64,000 nucleotides of DNA from Pacificispira sp040217575 (GTDB lineage Bacteria; Pseudomonadota; Alphaproteobacteria; UBA8366; Aestuariispiraceae): contig JAVJPW010000002.1 in assembly GCA_040217575.1 (NCBI GenBank), forward strand, positions 897,745 to 961,744. The letters are read 5' to 3'. Both the position numbers and the translations under genes were made by a program. Of this stretch, positions 1 to 9,635 are shown piece after piece. The stretch's first letter is position 1. Every line of letters begins with the position of its first letter. The notes under the pieces were generated by a model that saw nothing but the letters and a program-made list of their open reading frames with translations, was not told the origin of the DNA and ran no database searches.

Positions 1-1040
1 TGGGTTCACTGGATATGTCGGATCCGCTTTCGCTTGGCTTTATCGGGCGAAATGGAACTTATCCCGCGAACCAGGCAGGGCGCCGCGCCGATGTGCTGCT
101 TACCATTGGGGCGCGGTTTGATGACCGGTCGGCGTCCAGCTGGCTGCCGGGATATTCGTGGAACATGCCGCCGACGAAATTGGTTCATGTCGATATCGAC
201 CCGGGCGAACTTGGACGCAATTACGAACCATTCATGGGCATTCAGGCCGACGCCCGCACTTTCATCCGTCAGCTTCTGGCGGAGCTTGATGCCCGTGGGA
301 TTGGCCGCCATGAGGGTACGAAAGATTGGCTTGCACGGATCGGGGAATGGAAAACGGAATGGAACGCGTTTATCGCGCCAAATTTTGACATAGACAGTGC
401 CCCGATGCGACCGGAACGGGTTGTGCGCGACATTCGGCAGGTTGTCCCGGATGATACCATTCTGGTTCCGGACTCCGGTGCGCACCACAACTGGTTCATG
501 CAGTTCTGGGAAAGCCGCCGCCCGCGGTCGATGCTGAACACCTGGGGATATTCCGCGATGGGATTCGGGGTGTCTGGTGTGTTGGGCGCAAAGCTGGCGG
601 CACCCGATCGCCCCTGCATTGCGGTGGTGGGAGACGGCGGCTTTACCATGACGCCGCATGTTCTATGCACCGCGGTTGAGTATGACATCCCCGCAATCTG
701 GGTGATCTGGAACAATTATGCCTGGGGTGCCATCCGGGACCTGCAACATGGTCAGTTCCAGGGGCGCGAAATCGGCACAAGTTTCACGCAAGGACCAAAC
801 GCGGAACCGTATAACCCCGACTTTGCGGCCTTGGCCAAGGCGCATGGCGTTGACGCCGTCAAAGTCAGTCGATCGGACGACTTCCGAAGCGCGCTGGAGT
901 CAGCAATTGCGGCAAACAAACCCTATGTCATCGATTTGGAGGTCGACCCGGCAGTCAAGCCACCGTCTACCGGGTCATGGCAATTACCGCCGTTAAGACC
1001 GCCAGAACCGGCCTTTGGTCAGGCATGGACACCGGCCTGA
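1..1040 (+). CDS. Thiamine-pyrophosphate-dependent enzyme, acetolactate-synthase-like (5' partial)
   Basis: Open frame enters from the left edge (codons in phase from base 3), so only the C-terminal 345 residues or so are present. They cover the central domain and the C-terminal TPP-binding domain of the acetolactate synthase/benzoylformate decarboxylase superfamily. The diphosphate/Mg motif is intact: VVGDGGF, then about 26 residues later WNNYAWG (the GDG...NN signature). Enzymes of this family cleave or join C-C bonds next to a keto group. An aldehyde dehydrogenase follows after 28 bp, which suggests decarboxylation of a 2-oxo acid to an aldehyde that is then oxidised. The N-terminal domain with the catalytic Glu lies outside the window. 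Family call is firm; substrate is not known. Confidence 0.85.
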   Translation, partial: GSLDMSDPLSLGFIGRNGTYPANQAGRRADVLLTIGARFDDRSASSWLPGYSWNMPPTKLVHVDIDPGELGRNYEPFMGIQADARTFIRQLLAELDARGIGRHEGTKDWLARIGEWKTEWNAFIAPNFDIDSAPMRPERVVRDIRQVVPDDTILVPDSGAHHNWFMQFWESRRPRSMLNTWGYSAMGFGVSGVLGAKLAAPDRPCIAVVGDGGFTMTPHVLCTAVEYDIPAIWVIWNNYAWGAIRDLQHGQFQGREIGTSFTQGPNAEPYNPDFAALAKAHGVDAVKVSRSDDFRSALESAIAANKPYVIDLEVDPAVKPPSTGSWQLPPLRPPEPAFGQAWTPA

Positions 1041-1068
1041 ATGCCAGTAAAGCGAAGGAGATCCTGAT

Positions 1069-2484
1069 ATGGACCTGACCCACTATATCGGCGGCGAGGC
1101 AGTGCCTGGCGACGACCGATTTGAAAGTCGCGATCCTTACCGTGGTGACGTCGTTTGCACCGCGCCTACCGCCGGTGCGACGGATGTTGCGGCTGCTGTT
1201 GCATCGGCCCGTGCAGCCGCCCCTGAAGTGGCCGAGATGCCGGCCTATGAACGGGCTGCGATATTGCGACGGGCGGCGGATCTGGTGGTGCGTGACGCGG
1301 AATCGATCGGTGAGGTCATGGCACGGGAAACCGGAAAGGCGCTTGGCGATGCACAGGGCGAAGTGAAGCGATCCATGGATACGCTGTCCCTGTCTGCGGA
1401 GGAGGCGATCCGGATCGAAGGATCACATGTGCCCCTCGACGGAAGTGCGATGGGGCATGGCAAGATGGCCTTTCTGATGCGCTTTCCGGTTGGCGTGGTC
1501 GGTGCCATCACGCCGTTCAATGCGCCTTTCAATTTGGCCTGCCACAAACTTGGGCCCGCATTTGCAGCGGGGAATGCGTCGATCATAAAGCCGCCGCAGC
1601 AATGCCCAATGGTCGTCCAGCGTCTGGTTGAACTGCTTTATGAAGCCGGACTGCCGCGTCACTTTATCCAGGTGATCCATGGCGGTGCGGCCACAGGTCA
1701 GGCGATGGTCGCGGACCCGGGTGTGGATATGCTGACGTTCACCGGCTCGTCCCGGGCGGGTGCGCACATTCGTGCCAATGCGGGCTTGCGCCCGGTTACG
1801 TTGGAACTCGGCGGTTCCGGGCCGACTATTGTTTGCGAAGATGCGGATATTGCCGCCATTGCGCCGGTGCTTGCGCGAAATTCGTCCCGCCTGGCCGGTC
1901 AAAGCTGTATTTCGGTTCAAAACATCTTTGTTCCTCGCGCGTTGGCGGAAGAGTTGGCGGAGTCGGTGACGGCAGAGATGAAAAAGCTGCGTCTGGGCGA
2001 TCCGCTGGCCGATGGGGTGGATGTCGGAACCCTGATTGATGAGGAGGCGGCACGTCGGGTTGAGTCCTGGGTAAATGAAGCCGCGGATCAGGGCGCGCGT
2101 GTTCTGACGGGGGGGAATCGGTACGGCGCCGCCTTTGAACCCACACTGTTGACCGATGTTTCGCCGGAAATGAAAGTCGTGTGTGACGAGGTTTTCGGTC
2201 CTGTTGCCAGTATTATCGCCTATGACGATTTGGCCGAACCAGTGCAACAGATCACGTCCAGCCCCTTCGGCTTGCAATGCGGGATCTATACCGACAGCAC
2301 GGAACGGGCGCTGTGGTTGGCGAAAAGGCTTCGTACCGGCGGCGTTATAATCAACGGCACATCGACCTGGCGTACCGATCAGTTGGCTTATGGTGGCGTA
2401 AAGGACAGCGGACTTGGTCGGGAAGGGCCGCGCTATGCCATTCGCGATATGACGGAAGAGCGCCTGATCCTGTTCAATTACTAA
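1069..2484 (+). CDS. NAD(P)-dependent aldehyde dehydrogenase
   Basis: 471 residues, the usual size for the ALDH superfamily. It oxidises an aldehyde to the acid with NAD(P)+. The general-base Glu is E246 in LELGGSG and the nucleophile Cys is C280 in GQSCISVQ; the cofactor loop FTGSSRAG precedes them, and the substrate/oligomer region EVFGPV is near the C-terminus. A strong AAGGAG ribosome site precedes the ATG. It is the second gene of a six-gene operon, 28 bp after the TPP enzyme and 14 bp before an SDR. The enzyme resembles the benzaldehyde/vanillin or lactaldehyde-type branch more than betaine aldehyde dehydrogenases, but the substrate cannot be fixed from sequence. Confidence 0.92.
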   Translation: MDLTHYIGGEAVPGDDRFESRDPYRGDVVCTAPTAGATDVAAAVASARAAAPEVAEMPAYERAAILRRAADLVVRDAESIGEVMARETGKALGDAQGEVKRSMDTLSLSAEEAIRIEGSHVPLDGSAMGHGKMAFLMRFPVGVVGAITPFNAPFNLACHKLGPAFAAGNASIIKPPQQCPMVVQRLVELLYEAGLPRHFIQVIHGGAATGQAMVADPGVDMLTFTGSSRAGAHIRANAGLRPVTLELGGSGPTIVCEDADIAAIAPVLARNSSRLAGQSCISVQNIFVPRALAEELAESVTAEMKKLRLGDPLADGVDVGTLIDEEAARRVESWVNEAADQGARVLTGGNRYGAAFEPTLLTDVSPEMKVVCDEVFGPVASIIAYDDLAEPVQQITSSPFGLQCGIYTDSTERALWLAKRLRTGGVIINGTSTWRTDQLAYGGVKDSGLGREGPRYAIRDMTEERLILFNY

Positions 2485-2498
2485 AGGTATCGATCTAA

Positions 2499-3449
2499 AT
2501 GTCGAAAACGCTTGTTACCGGTGCCGGCGGTTTCCTCGGCAGTGCGATTTCGCGCGCTCTGCTTGCGCGCGGTGAGGAGGTTGTCGCATTGGACTGCGCC
2601 GCTGCGGCCAGCAGGCTAAACTTATTGGTTGAAACGCCTGGGTGCATATCGGTCCTTTGTGACATTACCGATGGCGATGCCGTCGATGCCGTCTTTGCAC
2701 AGCACCACCCAACCGCGGTGATCCATTGTGCATCTATCGTCGGGGTTCTGGCGTCGCTTTCGGCACCGATCCACCTAATGCGGGTCAACGTCGAAGGATC
2801 GATCAATTTGTTCGAATCCATGGCGCGGCATAACTGCGCCCGTGTGATCCATTTAAGCTCTGAAGAAATCTATGGATCTTTCCTCGCCGAACGCATCGAC
2901 GAAAATCATAGAGAAGCCCCATTGCATGCCTACGGCATATCAAAGGCCGCAGTGGAGCATCTAGGACGCAGCTATCGGGAGACCCATGGAACTGAATGCA
3001 TCAATATCCGCACCTCTTGGGTCTATGGGCCGGGTTTTCTGCGCGACAGGCTGCCGATGAACATGATCCGCGCAGCGGCCGAATGTCGACCCCTGCATGT
3101 GCCGTTCGGTGCGGCGGAGCGGATTGACTATACCTATCTGGACGACGCAGTCGACGGTGTGTTGGGCGCGTATTTCTGTTCGAAACATGAATACGACGCC
3201 TATCATATTTCTTCGGACAGCGCGCCTTCATTGGCGGAGATAGCGGAAATCTTGAGCGAGCTTGCACCCGGAACGGAAATATCGGTCGGTCCGGGCCGCT
3301 ATCGGCATGGAGGTAACGCGGCGATTCCAAAGAAGGGGGCGTTGTCTTGCGACCGCGCCCGCACAGCATTCGGCTATGTTCCGAAATTCGATATTCGAGC
3401 CGGTCTAGAGGCCACGCTTGCCGCAGAACGTGCGCTGCAGGCGCATTAG
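2499..3449 (+). CDS. NAD-dependent epimerase/dehydratase (extended SDR) 1
   Basis: 316 residues with a Rossmann fold. The nucleotide motif GAGGFLG is at residues 8-14, the catalytic Ser is in HLSSEEIYG, and the YxxxK pair is in AYGISKAAVEH. The WVYGPG segment and the conserved YLDD region support the nucleotide-sugar epimerase/dehydratase family (extended SDR). It is third in the operon, 14 bp after the aldehyde dehydrogenase and 18 bp before a second SDR of the same family. Extended SDRs act on hydroxyl or keto groups of sugars or of bulky alcohols. The operon has no glycosyltransferases, so a catabolic substrate is more likely than cell-surface sugar synthesis; this is inference. Confidence 0.85.
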   Translation: MSKTLVTGAGGFLGSAISRALLARGEEVVALDCAAAASRLNLLVETPGCISVLCDITDGDAVDAVFAQHHPTAVIHCASIVGVLASLSAPIHLMRVNVEGSINLFESMARHNCARVIHLSSEEIYGSFLAERIDENHREAPLHAYGISKAAVEHLGRSYRETHGTECINIRTSWVYGPGFLRDRLPMNMIRAAAECRPLHVPFGAAERIDYTYLDDAVDGVLGAYFCSKHEYDAYHISSDSAPSLAEIAEILSELAPGTEISVGPGRYRHGGNAAIPKKGALSCDRARTAFGYVPKFDIRAGLEATLAAERALQAH

Positions 3450-3467
3450 AATTAAGGGGACGAAGTT

Positions 3468-4448
3468 ATGGGTAGATTACTTATCACCGGCGGCATGGGC
3501 CATGTCGGGTATGAAACTGTCCGTCAGGCGGCGGCGCAAGGTCACGACGTCGTGGCACAATACATGTCCACCTTTCGTGAGGCCGATGCGGAAGCCGCCG
3601 GATCAAACGTGACCTGGGTCAAGGCGGACCTGTCGGACCCTTATGAACTGACCATGTTGGCTGCCGCGCATGATATCGACGGCTGCATTCATACCGCTGC
3701 CATACCAAACGACAAACTCGCGCTGCCCCAGCCGTTACGCACATTTCAATCGAACGTTACCGCGACGGAGCTGCTGCTTGAGACAGCACGGAGGCTTGAG
3801 TGGCGACGGTTCATATTCGTGTCCACCGGATCGGTATTCCAGTCGCTGCCGGACGCCGTAACACCGGTTGCAGAGGATACCGTCCCCACGCCGCTGTCTC
3901 TATATGCCTGCACCAAGCGGTCGGGTGAACTGATGACGAATGTCTATCGCGACACCTACGGCCTGTCTGCTGCGACCGTGCGCATTTCTTGGATTTTCGG
4001 TCCCCCGCTTGTCCCGCGCACTTTTGACGGTCCGCGCGGCCCGATCCCGGAGTTCCTGCGTCGCGCCCTTGCCGGTGACCGGGTTCAGGAACCGTCGGGC
4101 GGTGACTTTGCGGCCAGCTTCACCTTTGTTCCGGATTGTGCGGCGGGATTGCTTGCCCTTTGGCGGGCAGAAAAACTGAACCACGAGGCCTACCATTTGG
4201 GGTCCGGACGTAATTACACCACGTTCGAAGTGGCCGACGCTGTGCGCGCGGCAGTTCCTGGCGCAAGCATTGAAATCGGGCCCGGGACCGAGCCATGGAC
4301 AGAAACGACTGTCATGCGAGGACCTCTGGCTACCGTGCGCATGGCACAGGAATTTGGGTTTCGCCCAAAGCACACCCTTGAAGACGCAGTGGCCGCATTT
4401 GCCGATTGGATGCGTGCGAACCCCGATCGCTGGGGAACTGGGGTATGA
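3468..4448 (+). CDS. NAD-dependent epimerase/dehydratase (extended SDR) 2
   Basis: 326 residues. The cofactor motif GGMGHVG is at residues 7-13, the active-site Ser is in STGSVF, and the YxxxK pair is in YACTKRSGE. It is a distant paralogue of the SDRs on either side. Its TGA stop overlaps the ATG of the FAD dehydrogenase (ATGA at 4445-4448), so the two are probably translationally coupled. Three separate SDRs of one family in a single operon suggest successive redox or epimerisation steps on one carbon skeleton, or parallel stereoisomers. The specific reaction is unknown. Confidence 0.85.
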   Translation: MGRLLITGGMGHVGYETVRQAAAQGHDVVAQYMSTFREADAEAAGSNVTWVKADLSDPYELTMLAAAHDIDGCIHTAAIPNDKLALPQPLRTFQSNVTATELLLETARRLEWRRFIFVSTGSVFQSLPDAVTPVAEDTVPTPLSLYACTKRSGELMTNVYRDTYGLSAATVRISWIFGPPLVPRTFDGPRGPIPEFLRRALAGDRVQEPSGGDFAASFTFVPDCAAGLLALWRAEKLNHEAYHLGSGRNYTTFEVADAVRAAVPGASIEIGPGTEPWTETTVMRGPLATVRMAQEFGFRPKHTLEDAVAAFADWMRANPDRWGTGV

Positions 4449-6136
4449 CGGAAAGGACCTGCGACGTTGTCATAGTAGGTGCCGGTGCGGCGGGGATGAC
4501 CGCCGCCGCCACCGCTGCGGTTCACGGGTGCGATGTTGTGGTCGTGGAGAAAACAGACCTTGTCGGCGGCAACACCTCCTTTTCTGGTGGGATGGTCTAT
4601 GTCCCGTGCAACGATAAGATGGCGGAAGCCGGGCAGTCGGACGACCCGGCGGCTGTAATGACCTACCTTGATGCCGCCGTGCCGGTGCCGGAAGGGCGCA
4701 GTACCCGTGCACTGTTTGTGGAGCGGGGGCCGGAAGCAATACGGTTTCTTGAAAAGAACACCGATGTGCGTTTGAAGCCAGTTCCGTTCTACCCGGATTA
4801 CTATCCCAATCTGAAAGGGGCCGCAGCAGGGATGCGGGTTCTGGAGCCGGTCGCTTTTGATGCCGCAACGTTGGGTTCCTGGTTCACAAAGCTGCGCCCG
4901 CCGTTGCCTGAATTCACAATTCTGGGCGGCATGATGGTTGCGCGAGAGGACTTGCCCCACTTCCGGAACATGTGGCGTTCGCCCGGATCGTTCGTGCGGG
5001 CCACGCGTCTTGTGGGTGAATACGCCATGCAGCGGTTGAAGTATCACCGTGGTTCGCGCCTGGTGTTGGGCAATGCCCTGGCAGGACGTTTGCTGAAGTC
5101 GTTACTGGACCTGAATGTTGAAATCCGCACAGGCTGCGCGGTTCAGGAAGTGATTGTCGACGGCGGACGTGCCCAGGGACTGCGCCTGATGGAAAACGGT
5201 GCTTTATCGACGGTGCATGCGCGTCGGGGCGTTGTCCTATCCACCGGTGGGTTCTCTCACAGTGCGGACAAGCGGCGGGAATACTTGCCGCCTCAGGCAA
5301 GTCTGGAAAGCCCCTTCGCGCCGGGTTCCACCGGCGATGGCCTTGATCTTGGCGTGGCCGCCGGCGGCCGGGTCGGGGATGACAATGCGAACAACGCCTA
5401 TTGGTCGCCGGCTTCGGTCTATATGCGGGCAGACGGACGAAAGGTGGTCTATCCGCATACGGTCACGGACCGGGGGAAGCCGGGATCAATCGTGGTAAAT
5501 AGTTCCGGCAGGCGCTTCACGAATGAAGCCATATCCTATCATCGCTTTGGTGAAGCATTGCTGCAGGGCAATTCAGAGACCGGCAATCTGCCAGCCTGGA
5601 TCGTCTGCGATTCATCTTTCATCTGGAAATACGGCCTTGGGGCGATCATTCCATTCACCCGCAATCTGCGGCCGTATCAGGATGCCGGATATCTGAAGAC
5701 GGCGTCCAGCCTGCCCGAACTCGCCCGCATGCTGAGTGTCGACGAATCCGGATTCACTGCAACCGTTCAAAACTTCAACGAAAATGCGGTTCAGGGAACG
5801 GATCCTGACTATCGCAGAGGTGAAGACGTCTATTCCAGGTATCTCGGAGATGCGGACCATGGTCCGAACCCATGCCTTGCGCCGTTGATAAAGCCACCAT
5901 TTCACGCGATCGAACTGACACTCAGTGATCTTGGAACTGCGGCGGGTCTGCGTACCGACGATACCTGTCGTGTACTTAATGAAACGGGTGACCCGATAGC
6001 GGGTTTGTACGCTGTCGGGAACGACATGCAGTCGATCATGCGTGGGCATTACCCTGGTCCCGGAATAACCCTGGGTCCGGCGCTCACCTTCGGTTATCTG
6101 GCCGGTCTGCATGTCGCAGGCAGGGATCTCAGATGA
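4445..6136 (+). CDS. FAD-dependent oxidoreductase, fumarate reductase flavoprotein / 3-ketosteroid dehydrogenase-like
   Basis: 563 residues from the ATG that overlaps the upstream stop; the frame stays open further upstream, but the ATGA overlap decides the start. The N-terminal dinucleotide motif VIVGAGAAGMTAA, then EKTDLVGGNTSFSGG, is typical of the FAD_binding_2 family. The C-terminal HYPGPGITLGPALTFGYLAG closes the FAD site as in KstD-type enzymes. Such proteins carry out 1,2-dehydrogenation or reduction of an alpha,beta-unsaturated ketone or acid. No signal peptide and no CXXCH heme motifs are seen, so it is not the periplasmic fumarate reductase type. It is coupled by ATGA overlaps to an SDR on each side. 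Substrate unknown. Confidence 0.85.
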   Translation: MTERTCDVVIVGAGAAGMTAAATAAVHGCDVVVVEKTDLVGGNTSFSGGMVYVPCNDKMAEAGQSDDPAAVMTYLDAAVPVPEGRSTRALFVERGPEAIRFLEKNTDVRLKPVPFYPDYYPNLKGAAAGMRVLEPVAFDAATLGSWFTKLRPPLPEFTILGGMMVAREDLPHFRNMWRSPGSFVRATRLVGEYAMQRLKYHRGSRLVLGNALAGRLLKSLLDLNVEIRTGCAVQEVIVDGGRAQGLRLMENGALSTVHARRGVVLSTGGFSHSADKRREYLPPQASLESPFAPGSTGDGLDLGVAAGGRVGDDNANNAYWSPASVYMRADGRKVVYPHTVTDRGKPGSIVVNSSGRRFTNEAISYHRFGEALLQGNSETGNLPAWIVCDSSFIWKYGLGAIIPFTRNLRPYQDAGYLKTASSLPELARMLSVDESGFTATVQNFNENAVQGTDPDYRRGEDVYSRYLGDADHGPNPCLAPLIKPPFHAIELTLSDLGTAAGLRTDDTCRVLNETGDPIAGLYAVGNDMQSIMRGHYPGPGITLGPALTFGYLAGLHVAGRDLR

Positions 6137-7038
6137 CAAGGGTCGTCGTTACTGGCGCTTCAGGATTGCTGGGCGGCTATGTCGCAAGGGAACTGTCCCA
6201 AGTGGCCGATGTCACCGGACTGGACGTGTCCTTGCCACCCGCAGATGCAGGTTGGCACCACGTTCATGCATCAATTCTGGATCAGGACGCATTGGAGGCG
6301 GCTTTTGCCGGGGTGGATGCGGTGATGCATGTGGCGGCGGCGGCAAACATCGCAAGTGGTCCGCCGGGGTCGATTATTGACCTGAACGTCAAGGGCAGTT
6401 GGACAGTAATGGAGGCGGCGCTTCGCGCCGGTGTTCGTCGCGTTGTTCTTTGTTCATCCGACAGCGTGATGGGGAATACGGTCTGGAAAGAAAATTTCTG
6501 GTGCCCGCGAACCTTGCCGGTGGATGAAGGTCACGAAGTGCGGCCTGCAGATCCTTATGCGCTTTCCAAATTGCTGGCAGAGGAAGCGGGGCGCAGTTAC
6601 GCCCGTCGCGGGCTGGAAGTCATCGCGCTTCGTCCGGTCTTTATTCTGTTCCCCGGCATGATGGGGGAGGTGTGCGCACGTCAATCGGATCCTGATGGTT
6701 ATGCAGGGCCCTGCGCTGGTGGTCATGCGCCAGCGGGTGGCGGTTTGTGCTGGCATCATATCGACCCGCGCGACGTCGCGTCAGCGTTTCGATTGGCGTT
6801 GGATGTTGAGTGGCAGGGTTTCGAGGCTTTCTATCTGGCTGCAGCCTCTACGCTGCACCCTATGCCGACGGTGGATCGGGTAGGTGCGCATTTCGGCGCT
6901 GCGCCCGAACGGATCGATCACGCCTGGTTTGCGGCCAACCCATTTGCACCGATGTTCGACACCCGCGCTGCGACCCGGCGGTTGGGCTGGCGTGCCAAAC
7001 ATGATCTGCGCACGCAGGTTTTGGGCGAATGCGGATGA
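6133..7038 (+). CDS. NAD-dependent epimerase/dehydratase (extended SDR) 3
   Basis: 301 residues. The motif GASGLLGGY is near the N-terminus, the Ser motif is CSSDSVMG, and YxxxK is in YALSKLLAE. The ATG overlaps the flavoprotein stop (ATGA, 6133-6136). It is the last gene of the operon; the next gene, a decarboxylase, is convergent, 225 bp further on. The gene is somewhat shorter than the other two SDRs but has all the key residues. Function beyond an NAD-dependent oxidoreductase or epimerase is not determinable. Confidence 0.85.
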   Translation: MTRVVVTGASGLLGGYVARELSQVADVTGLDVSLPPADAGWHHVHASILDQDALEAAFAGVDAVMHVAAAANIASGPPGSIIDLNVKGSWTVMEAALRAGVRRVVLCSSDSVMGNTVWKENFWCPRTLPVDEGHEVRPADPYALSKLLAEEAGRSYARRGLEVIALRPVFILFPGMMGEVCARQSDPDGYAGPCAGGHAPAGGGLCWHHIDPRDVASAFRLALDVEWQGFEAFYLAAASTLHPMPTVDRVGAHFGAAPERIDHAWFAANPFAPMFDTRAATRRLGWRAKHDLRTQVLGECG

Positions 7039-7263
7039 TCTGATCGCGGAAATCCATGTGCCCAACTCAGTCACGTTTGTTCGGTTTGGGGTTGGGTGGC
7101 CGCATCGGAATCGAGCAACAACACCGCCTTTGAGATGCGTGCCAGCGGGCAACCTTCACTGGCGGTCAGTGCGGTATTGTCCGTTCGCACCGACGGGGCT
7201 GTGCATCGGGCACGCTGAACAATGGTGCCGGTGCCGTGCGTGATCCCGCGTTCGGTCTGACCG

Positions 7264-9567
7264 TTACGACCCGGTCGGGGACGCGACGCAGTCGGCGAAA
7301 TACTCGACCTCTCCACCCGGGCCGGATTCCTGTACCAGGCCGTGTATGTCGATTTCGAACCCCGGGCATTCGCGGGAAAATTCGCGATTGAACCTCAGAT
7401 ACTCGACAATTTTCCTGTTGAACACTTCCCCCGGAATCAAAAGGGGGATTCCCGGCGGATAGGGGGTGATCAGACTGGTCGTGATGCGCCCTTCCAGTTG
7501 ATCGATTGGAACCCGGTCGGTTTCCCGGCGTGCAATGTGCGCAAATGCATCGCTGGGCTTCATCGCCGGTGTCAGGTCGCTCAGATACATGTCGGTCGAC
7601 AGGACGGCGACGTCGTATTTCGCATACAACCGATGAACATGGTCGCACAGATCGCGAAGACCCATTCGGGCATAGCGCGCCTGTTTTCCACAGAATTCCG
7701 GCATGCAGCGCCACATGGGCTGGTTTTTCGCGTGATCGTCCTTGAACTGTTGAAGGGCGGTCAGAAGCGTATTCCACCGGCCTTTCGTAATGCCGATCGT
7801 AAACATCACGAAGAAGCTGTAGAGGCCGGTTTTTTCCACGACCACGCCATGTTCCGCCAGGTATTTGGTGACGATTGACGCCGGAATTCCCCAGTCTTCG
7901 AACCGGCCGTCGAACTTCAGGCCGGGTGTGATGAGGGTCGCCTTGATCGGGTCCAGAAGGTTGAAACCCGGCGCCATGTCGCCGAAACCGTGCCAGGAAT
8001 CTTCCCCGTCCGATGCCAGGACACCGTCGGAATCCGTGCGGCCCAGAACCCAGTCATCCGCCGTACCGATCCCTTCTTCCGTCAATGCCTCGGGTCCCCA
8101 GACCTGGAACCACCAGTCGTCGGCGCCGAATTCATCGTCCACCTTTCGCATTGCCCGGCGGAAATCCAGCGCCTCCAGAATGCTTTCTTCCACCAGCGCC
8201 GTTCCGCCCGGCGGTTCCATCATGGCGGCGGCCACATCGCAACTGGCAATGATGCTGTATTGTGGGCTGGTGCTGGTGTGCATCAGATACGCCTCGTTAA
8301 ACAGGTGACGATCCAGTTTCGACCCTTGCGAATCCTGCACCAGAACATGGCTCGCCTGACTGATTCCGGCCAGCAGCTTGTGCACCGACTGGGTGACATA
8401 GGTCATCGATTCCTTCATCCGCTCCCGCTTGCGGCCCATCGCATGATAGGTGCCGTAGAACGGATGAAAGGCGGCATGCGGCAGCCACGCTTCGTCAAAG
8501 TGCAAATTCTCGACATAGCTGTCGAGCAACCCTTTTACGGCTTCTGTATTGTATAGGACGCCGTCATAAGTCGACTGCGTCAGCGTCATGATTCGCGGCC
8601 GGACTGTGTCCGGGTCGACCCCTTCCAGAAGCGGGTTGGATCGGATCTTCGCCTTGATCGAGTCGACCTGAAACTCCGCCTTCGGGATCGGTCCGATGAT
8701 GCCGTGCTGATTGCGGGTGGGCTTCAGGAACACGGGTATTGCGCCCGTCATGATGATCGAATGCAGGATCGACTTGTGACAGTTACGGTCGACTACCACG
8801 ACGTCGCCCGGCGCAACGGTATGGTGCCAGACCATTTTGTTCGACGTCGACGTGCCGTTCGTCACGAAAAAACAATGATCCGCGTTGAATATGCGCGCGG
8901 CGTTCCGTTCCGATTCGCCGATCGCACCGTTGTGATCCAGCAGCTGGCCCAGTTCCTCGACCGCGTTGCAGACGTCCGCACGAAGCATGTTTTCGCCATA
9001 GAACTGGTGGTACATCTGCCCGATCGGGCTTTTCAGGAACGCAACGCCGCCTGAATGGCCGGGACAGTGCCAGGAGTAGGAACCGTCTTCGGCATAATCG
9101 AGCAGTTCCTTGAAGAAGGGCGGCTGTATTCCTTCTATGTAGTTTTTCGCCTCCCGAATAATATGTCTGGCAACGAACTCGGGCGTATCCTCGAACATGT
9201 GGATGAAGCCGTGTAGTTCGCGCAGAATGTCGTTCGGCAGGTGACGGCTTGTCTTGGTTTCCCCATAGACATAGATCGGCACGTCCGCATTTTTCCAGCG
9301 CACTTCTTCGATGAAACTGCGAAGGTTCAGGACCGCGGGGTCGACATCGGGGCCGGGCGTGAATTCCTCGTCATCGATGGACAGGACAAAGGCGCTGGCG
9401 CGCGACTGCTGTTGCGCGAACTTGGACAGGTCCCCATAGCTGGTCACGCCAAGTACTTCGAAATCTTCGCTTTCGATGGCCTGTGCAATGGCACGAATGC
9501 CGGAACCCGACGAGTTCTCAGACTGAAAATCCTCGTCAATGATGATGATCGGGAAGCGAAACTTCAT
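7264..9567 (-). CDS. Orn/Lys/Arg decarboxylase family protein (biodegradative type)
   Basis: 767 residues, the size of the large PLP-dependent fold-I amino acid decarboxylases (AdiA/CadA/SpeF). An N-terminal response-regulator-like wing domain covers about residues 1-140. The PLP domain follows with D358 in LHFDEAW and the Schiff-base lysine K397 in TQSVHKLLAG, then the C-terminal domain. The enzyme decarboxylates a basic amino acid to a diamine (arginine to agmatine, lysine to cadaverine or ornithine to putrescine). It lies 68 bp downstream of an alcohol dehydrogenase on the same strand and may be the tail of the RpiR/TRAP operon or a separate unit. No amino acid/diamine antiporter is adjacent, unlike acid-resistance loci. 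Whether it prefers Arg, Lys or Orn is not resolved. Confidence 0.88.
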   Translation of the reverse strand: MKFRFPIIIIDEDFQSENSSGSGIRAIAQAIESEDFEVLGVTSYGDLSKFAQQQSRASAFVLSIDDEEFTPGPDVDPAVLNLRSFIEEVRWKNADVPIYVYGETKTSRHLPNDILRELHGFIHMFEDTPEFVARHIIREAKNYIEGIQPPFFKELLDYAEDGSYSWHCPGHSGGVAFLKSPIGQMYHQFYGENMLRADVCNAVEELGQLLDHNGAIGESERNAARIFNADHCFFVTNGTSTSNKMVWHHTVAPGDVVVVDRNCHKSILHSIIMTGAIPVFLKPTRNQHGIIGPIPKAEFQVDSIKAKIRSNPLLEGVDPDTVRPRIMTLTQSTYDGVLYNTEAVKGLLDSYVENLHFDEAWLPHAAFHPFYGTYHAMGRKRERMKESMTYVTQSVHKLLAGISQASHVLVQDSQGSKLDRHLFNEAYLMHTSTSPQYSIIASCDVAAAMMEPPGGTALVEESILEALDFRRAMRKVDDEFGADDWWFQVWGPEALTEEGIGTADDWVLGRTDSDGVLASDGEDSWHGFGDMAPGFNLLDPIKATLITPGLKFDGRFEDWGIPASIVTKYLAEHGVVVEKTGLYSFFVMFTIGITKGRWNTLLTALQQFKDDHAKNQPMWRCMPEFCGKQARYARMGLRDLCDHVHRLYAKYDVAVLSTDMYLSDLTPAMKPSDAFAHIARRETDRVPIDQLEGRITTSLITPYPPGIPLLIPGEVFNRKIVEYLRFNREFSRECPGFEIDIHGLVQESGPGGEVEYFADCVASPTGS

Positions 9568-9635
9568 ACCTGACTTTTAGCCGACGCCGGACCCGAAGGG
9601 AATGTCCAAAGTGACGTCCCGCCGCGATCATTCCG

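Noticed and set aside
7071..7316. Possible gene remnant on the minus strand in the gap after the first operon
   Set aside because: The 81-codon translation looked slightly protein-like but has no ribosome site, no recognised family, and half overlaps the decarboxylase end.
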